Shown in pieces: positions 5,360-7,486 of a stretch of DNA of 7,486 nt (position 1 is the stretch's first letter; each line of letters opens with the position of its first letter). The stretch covers positions 1 to 7,486 of the forward strand of contig UQMQ01000114.1 of the NCBI GenBank assembly GCA_900542245.1, given 5' to 3'. Made by a program: the position numbers and the translations under genes. Origin of the DNA: an uncultured Eubacteriales bacterium. Its GTDB lineage: Bacteria; Bacillota; Clostridia; Peptostreptococcales; Anaerovoracaceae. The notes beneath the pieces were generated by a model that saw nothing but the letters and a program-made list of their open reading frames with translations, was not told the DNA's origin and made no database searches.

Positions 5360-6283
5360 ATGAGTAAAAAAATGCGAAGCAATATTTTGCTGCTGATTAC
5401 GGCGGCTATCTGGGGCTCTTCCTTCGTGGCGCAAAAGAGCGGCATGGACTATATCGAGCCGTTTACCTACAACGGCATTCGTACCTTGATCGGCGGTCTG
5501 GTGCTGATTCCGGTCATCTATGTGTTCGGCAAGAAGCATGCAGGGGCAGACGGCGCACCGCAGAAGATTTTTGATTGGGAAAAAGACAAGGTTTCCATCA
5601 TCGGCGGTCTGCTCTGCGGCGCGGCACTCTTCGTGGCGTCCAGCCTGCAGCAGTTCGGCGTGATGTATACGACGGTCGGCAAGGCGGGCTTTATCACCAC
5701 CCTGTATATTGCTTTCGTTCCGATTATCAGTATTTTTATGAGAAAACGCGTGCGGCCGATCATGTGGATCTGCGTGCTCTTGGGTGCAGTGGGCTTTTAT
5801 CTGCTCTGCATGACCGAAGCCTCGCTGAAGCTGGAATTCGGCGATATGCTGGTGCTGCTCTGCGCGGCGGCGTTCGCGATCCATATTCAGATCATTGACT
5901 ATTACTCCCCAAAAGGCGACGGCATCAAAATTTCCTGTGTGCAGTTCCTGTTCGCGGGCGTGCTCGGGCTGATCTGCATGGCTATTTTTGAAACGCCGGA
6001 TCTCGGCAATATTCTGGCCTGCTGGCTGCCGATTTTGTACGCGGGCGTGTTGTCCTGCGGTATCGGTTACACGCTGCAGGTCGTGGCGCAGGCGGACGCG
6101 GATCCGACCGCGGCGTCACTGATTCTTTCGCTGGAATCCGCGTTCGCGGCAATCTCCGGCGCGCTGGTGCTGCATGAAAGCATGACACTGCGGCAGCTGC
6201 TCGGCTGCGCGGTCATCTTCTGCGCGGTGATTCTTTCCAACTTACCGGAAAAACAGGCGAAACTACCGAACGAACCGAAATAG
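5360..6283 (+). CDS. DMT-superfamily (EamA) transporter
   Basis: A 307-residue inner-membrane protein with the usual layout of two EamA repeats, roughly residues 7-140 and 155-295, and about ten hydrophobic segments. The opening ILLLITAAIWGSSFVAQKSG is the classic first helix of the family, and YNGIRTLIGGLVLIP follows as helix 2. The second repeat ends in SLILSLESAFAAISGALVLHES, also a family hallmark. Members export or import small metabolites such as amino acids, nucleosides or cofactors; the substrate cannot be deduced. The ATG at 5360 follows GAGGAAGGAA by nine bases, and longer in-frame extensions run into the AT-rich intergenic region. It is divergent from the cobamide operon, so a role in cobamide or precursor transport is conceivable but unsupported. 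No clear terminator separates it from the HD gene 66 bases downstream. Confidence 0.92.
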   Translation: MSKKMRSNILLLITAAIWGSSFVAQKSGMDYIEPFTYNGIRTLIGGLVLIPVIYVFGKKHAGADGAPQKIFDWEKDKVSIIGGLLCGAALFVASSLQQFGVMYTTVGKAGFITTLYIAFVPIISIFMRKRVRPIMWICVLLGAVGFYLLCMTEASLKLEFGDMLVLLCAAAFAIHIQIIDYYSPKGDGIKISCVQFLFAGVLGLICMAIFETPDLGNILACWLPILYAGVLSCGIGYTLQVVAQADADPTAASLILSLESAFAAISGALVLHESMTLRQLLGCAVIFCAVILSNLPEKQAKLPNEPK

Positions 6284-6336
6284 GCAGGGCGGCGGAAGCG
6301 CAGAATTCCATAAAAATGACATACAATCAAGACAAC

Positions 6337-6343
6337 AGAGGTG
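6337..6343 (+). promoter_or_regulatory. Ribosome binding site that fixes the HD-protein start
   Basis: AGAGGTG, six bases before the ATG at 6350, is a good Shine-Dalgarno match. An in-frame GTG at 6341 lies inside this site and is therefore unlikely to be the start. Confidence 0.7.
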
Positions 6344-6349
6344 ACAAGA

Positions 6350-6907
6350 ATGATAACGAGAGACGAAGCATATGCATTGCTGAAAAAGTATAACAAAGAG
6401 GACTTCCATCTGCACCATGGCAGAATGGTCGAGGGCACGATGCGCTATTTCGCAAAGAAGCTCGGCTATGCCGATGAAGAGGAATTTTGGGGCATCGTCG
6501 GTTTGCTGCACGATATCGACTTCGAGATGTGGCCGGATGAGCACTGCAAGAAAGCGCCGGAGCTGCTCAGAGAGGCGGGTGTGGACGAGGATATGATCCA
6601 CGCGATCGTATCGCATGGCTACGGTCTGTGCGTCGATGTCGAGCCGGAAAAGGAAATGGAGAAGGTGCTCTTTGCCTGTGACGAGCTGACCGGTCTGATC
6701 GGGGCGGCGGCGCTGATGCGTCCGTCCAAGAGCGTACAGGATATGGAACTCAAATCCTTAAAGAAAAAATTCAAGGATAAGCACTTCGCGGCGGGCTGCG
6801 ATCGTGAAGTCATCAAGCAGGGTGCCGAAATGCTCGGCTGGGAGCTGGACGAGCTGCTCGGTGAAACCTTAGAAGCCATGAAAACCTGCGAAGAACCGGC
6901 AGAATAG
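6350..6907 (+). CDS. HD-domain metal-dependent hydrolase
   Basis: A 185-residue protein with an HD phosphohydrolase domain. A histidine pair at 22-23 (LHHGRMVEGTM) fits the first ligand, GLLHDIDF gives H54-D55, HAIVSHGYG supplies H84 and H89, and D111 in ACDELTGLI fits the distal aspartate. Family members hydrolyse nucleotides or phosphate esters. This short single-domain type (HDIG-like) is common in Firmicutes and mostly uncharacterised. The C-terminal third is Lys/Glu-rich and probably helical. Its gene is followed after 15 bases by xpt, so the two are probably co-transcribed, which would fit a nucleotide-related role, though this is only context. A weak TACAAT at 6322-6327 could be an internal -10 box, but no -35 accompanies it. 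Confidence 0.87.
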   Translation: MITRDEAYALLKKYNKEDFHLHHGRMVEGTMRYFAKKLGYADEEEFWGIVGLLHDIDFEMWPDEHCKKAPELLREAGVDEDMIHAIVSHGYGLCVDVEPEKEMEKVLFACDELTGLIGAAALMRPSKSVQDMELKSLKKKFKDKHFAAGCDREVIKQGAEMLGWELDELLGETLEAMKTCEEPAE

Positions 6908-6922
6908 AAACGAGGCAGCAAG

Positions 6923-7486
6923 ATGGAAGCACTGAAACAGCGAATTAAAACAGAGGGCGTGGCGGTCGGCTCGGACCGCATCAACGTGGATGGGTTCATC
7001 AATCATCAGATTGACACGCGCTTTATGGATGAGATCGGCGCGGAGTTTGGCAGGCGTTTCGCGGACACACCGGTGGATAAAATTCTGACGGTGGAGGCGA
7101 GCGGGATCGCGATCGCACTCGCGGCAGCAAGATATTTCGACTTCGTACCGGTGGTCTTTGCCAAAAAAGCTGCACCGAACACGATGGTCGAGGACTGCTA
7201 TACGGCAGACGCGTTTTCGTTCACGAAGCAGACGAACAATCTGTTGCGTGTGGCGAAAAAACATCTGAGAGCAGGAGAACGCGTGTTGATCATCGATGAT
7301 TTCCTTGCGCATGGAGAGGCGTCTTTGGCGCTCTGCAAGATCATTGAAGAAGCGGGCGCAGAGGTGGCAGGTGTCGGCATTGTCATCAGCAAGGATTTTC
7401 AGGGCGGCACGGCGACGATGTCTCGGCCCGCCATGCCCATATCTGGTGCGATGCTCAAAATATCTGGCACGTCGAGGACTTGTCGT
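6923..7486 (+). CDS. xpt: Xanthine phosphoribosyltransferase, 3' end missing and disturbed
   Basis: Converts xanthine and PRPP to XMP in purine salvage. The frame starts at the ATG after GAGG (6912-6915) and runs open to the window edge for 188 codons, close to the family's length of about 190. Recognisable parts are VDGFINHQID (22-31), TVEASGIAIA (56-65), VVFAKKAAPNTM (77-88), the ADAFSFTKQ stretch (95-103) and the PRPP-binding loop VLIIDDFLAHGEA (121-133). Family likeness continues to VGIVISKDFQGG (151-162) and then stops. The last 26 residues (TATMSRPAMPISG...) do not resemble the expected '..L...G..V.SLARI' ending. No purine riboswitch is seen upstream, where the HD gene ends 15 bases earlier. 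The identification is secure; the 3' end is not. Confidence 0.9.
   Translation, partial: MEALKQRIKTEGVAVGSDRINVDGFINHQIDTRFMDEIGAEFGRRFADTPVDKILTVEASGIAIALAAARYFDFVPVVFAKKAAPNTMVEDCYTADAFSFTKQTNNLLRVAKKHLRAGERVLIIDDFLAHGEASLALCKIIEEAGAEVAGVGIVISKDFQGGTATMSRPAMPISGAMLKISGTSRTCR

Noticed and set aside
6299..6327. A TACAAT box upstream of the HD gene as a separate promoter
   Set aside because: No acceptable -35 lies at 16-18 bases upstream, and the gene can be served by transcription through the DMT gene.
1..7486. CRISPR arrays, tRNA or rRNA genes, insertion-sequence ends and toxin-antitoxin or phage-defence genes
   Set aside because: On reading both strands I saw no regularly spaced repeats, no cloverleaf-like gene and no terminal inverted repeats; the Rpn-like fragment is the only mobile-type element.

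Overview
The window looks like chromosomal DNA of a moderately GC-rich Clostridia-type Firmicute, in the Ruminococcaceae/Oscillospiraceae style. The evidence is strong GGAGG-type ribosome binding sites, tight head-to-tail operons, an Rpn-family nuclease/transposase tail and a late-cobamide gene cluster of Firmicute type. The exact taxon cannot be read from the sequence. Both ends cut through genes.

Left edge (1-486, + strand): the 3' end of an Rpn/PD-(D/E)XK transposase-like gene with a three-unit 8-residue repeat near its C-terminus, closed by a good intrinsic terminator. It converges on the next operon.

Centre (504-5221, - strand, transcribed right to left): a six-gene cluster for cobamide (vitamin B12-type) nucleotide-loop assembly. 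In transcription order it holds an AP-endonuclease-2-type TIM-barrel protein of unknown role, CobT, CobU, CobS, a second short CobU-like protein, and a CobC-like histidine phosphatase. CobT activates the lower-ligand base to alpha-ribazole phosphate. CobU turns adenosylcobinamide into its GDP derivative. CobS joins the two halves, and a CobC-type phosphatase removes the leftover 5' phosphate. No corrin-ring genes and no cobinamide transporter are present, so the cluster fits completion of salvaged or separately made cobinamide. I could not recognise a cobalamin riboswitch in the 138-bp upstream region. The first four genes are tightly packed (gap 16, overlap 1, gap 4), while the last two follow gaps of about 90 bp.

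Right part (5360-7486, + strand): a divergently transcribed DMT/EamA transporter, an HD-domain hydrolase and a xanthine phosphoribosyltransferase running off the window. HD and xpt are only 15 bp apart and probably co-transcribed. The last ~78 bases no longer read like the Xpt family and may hold a frameshift or assembly error.

The points most worth attention are: the TIM-barrel protein, which carries the whole endonuclease IV-like metal-ligand pattern at the head of a B12 operon; two CobU-family proteins that each lack a different conserved part; and a CobS enzyme split by a disordered insert of about 85 residues that appears to have grown by duplication.
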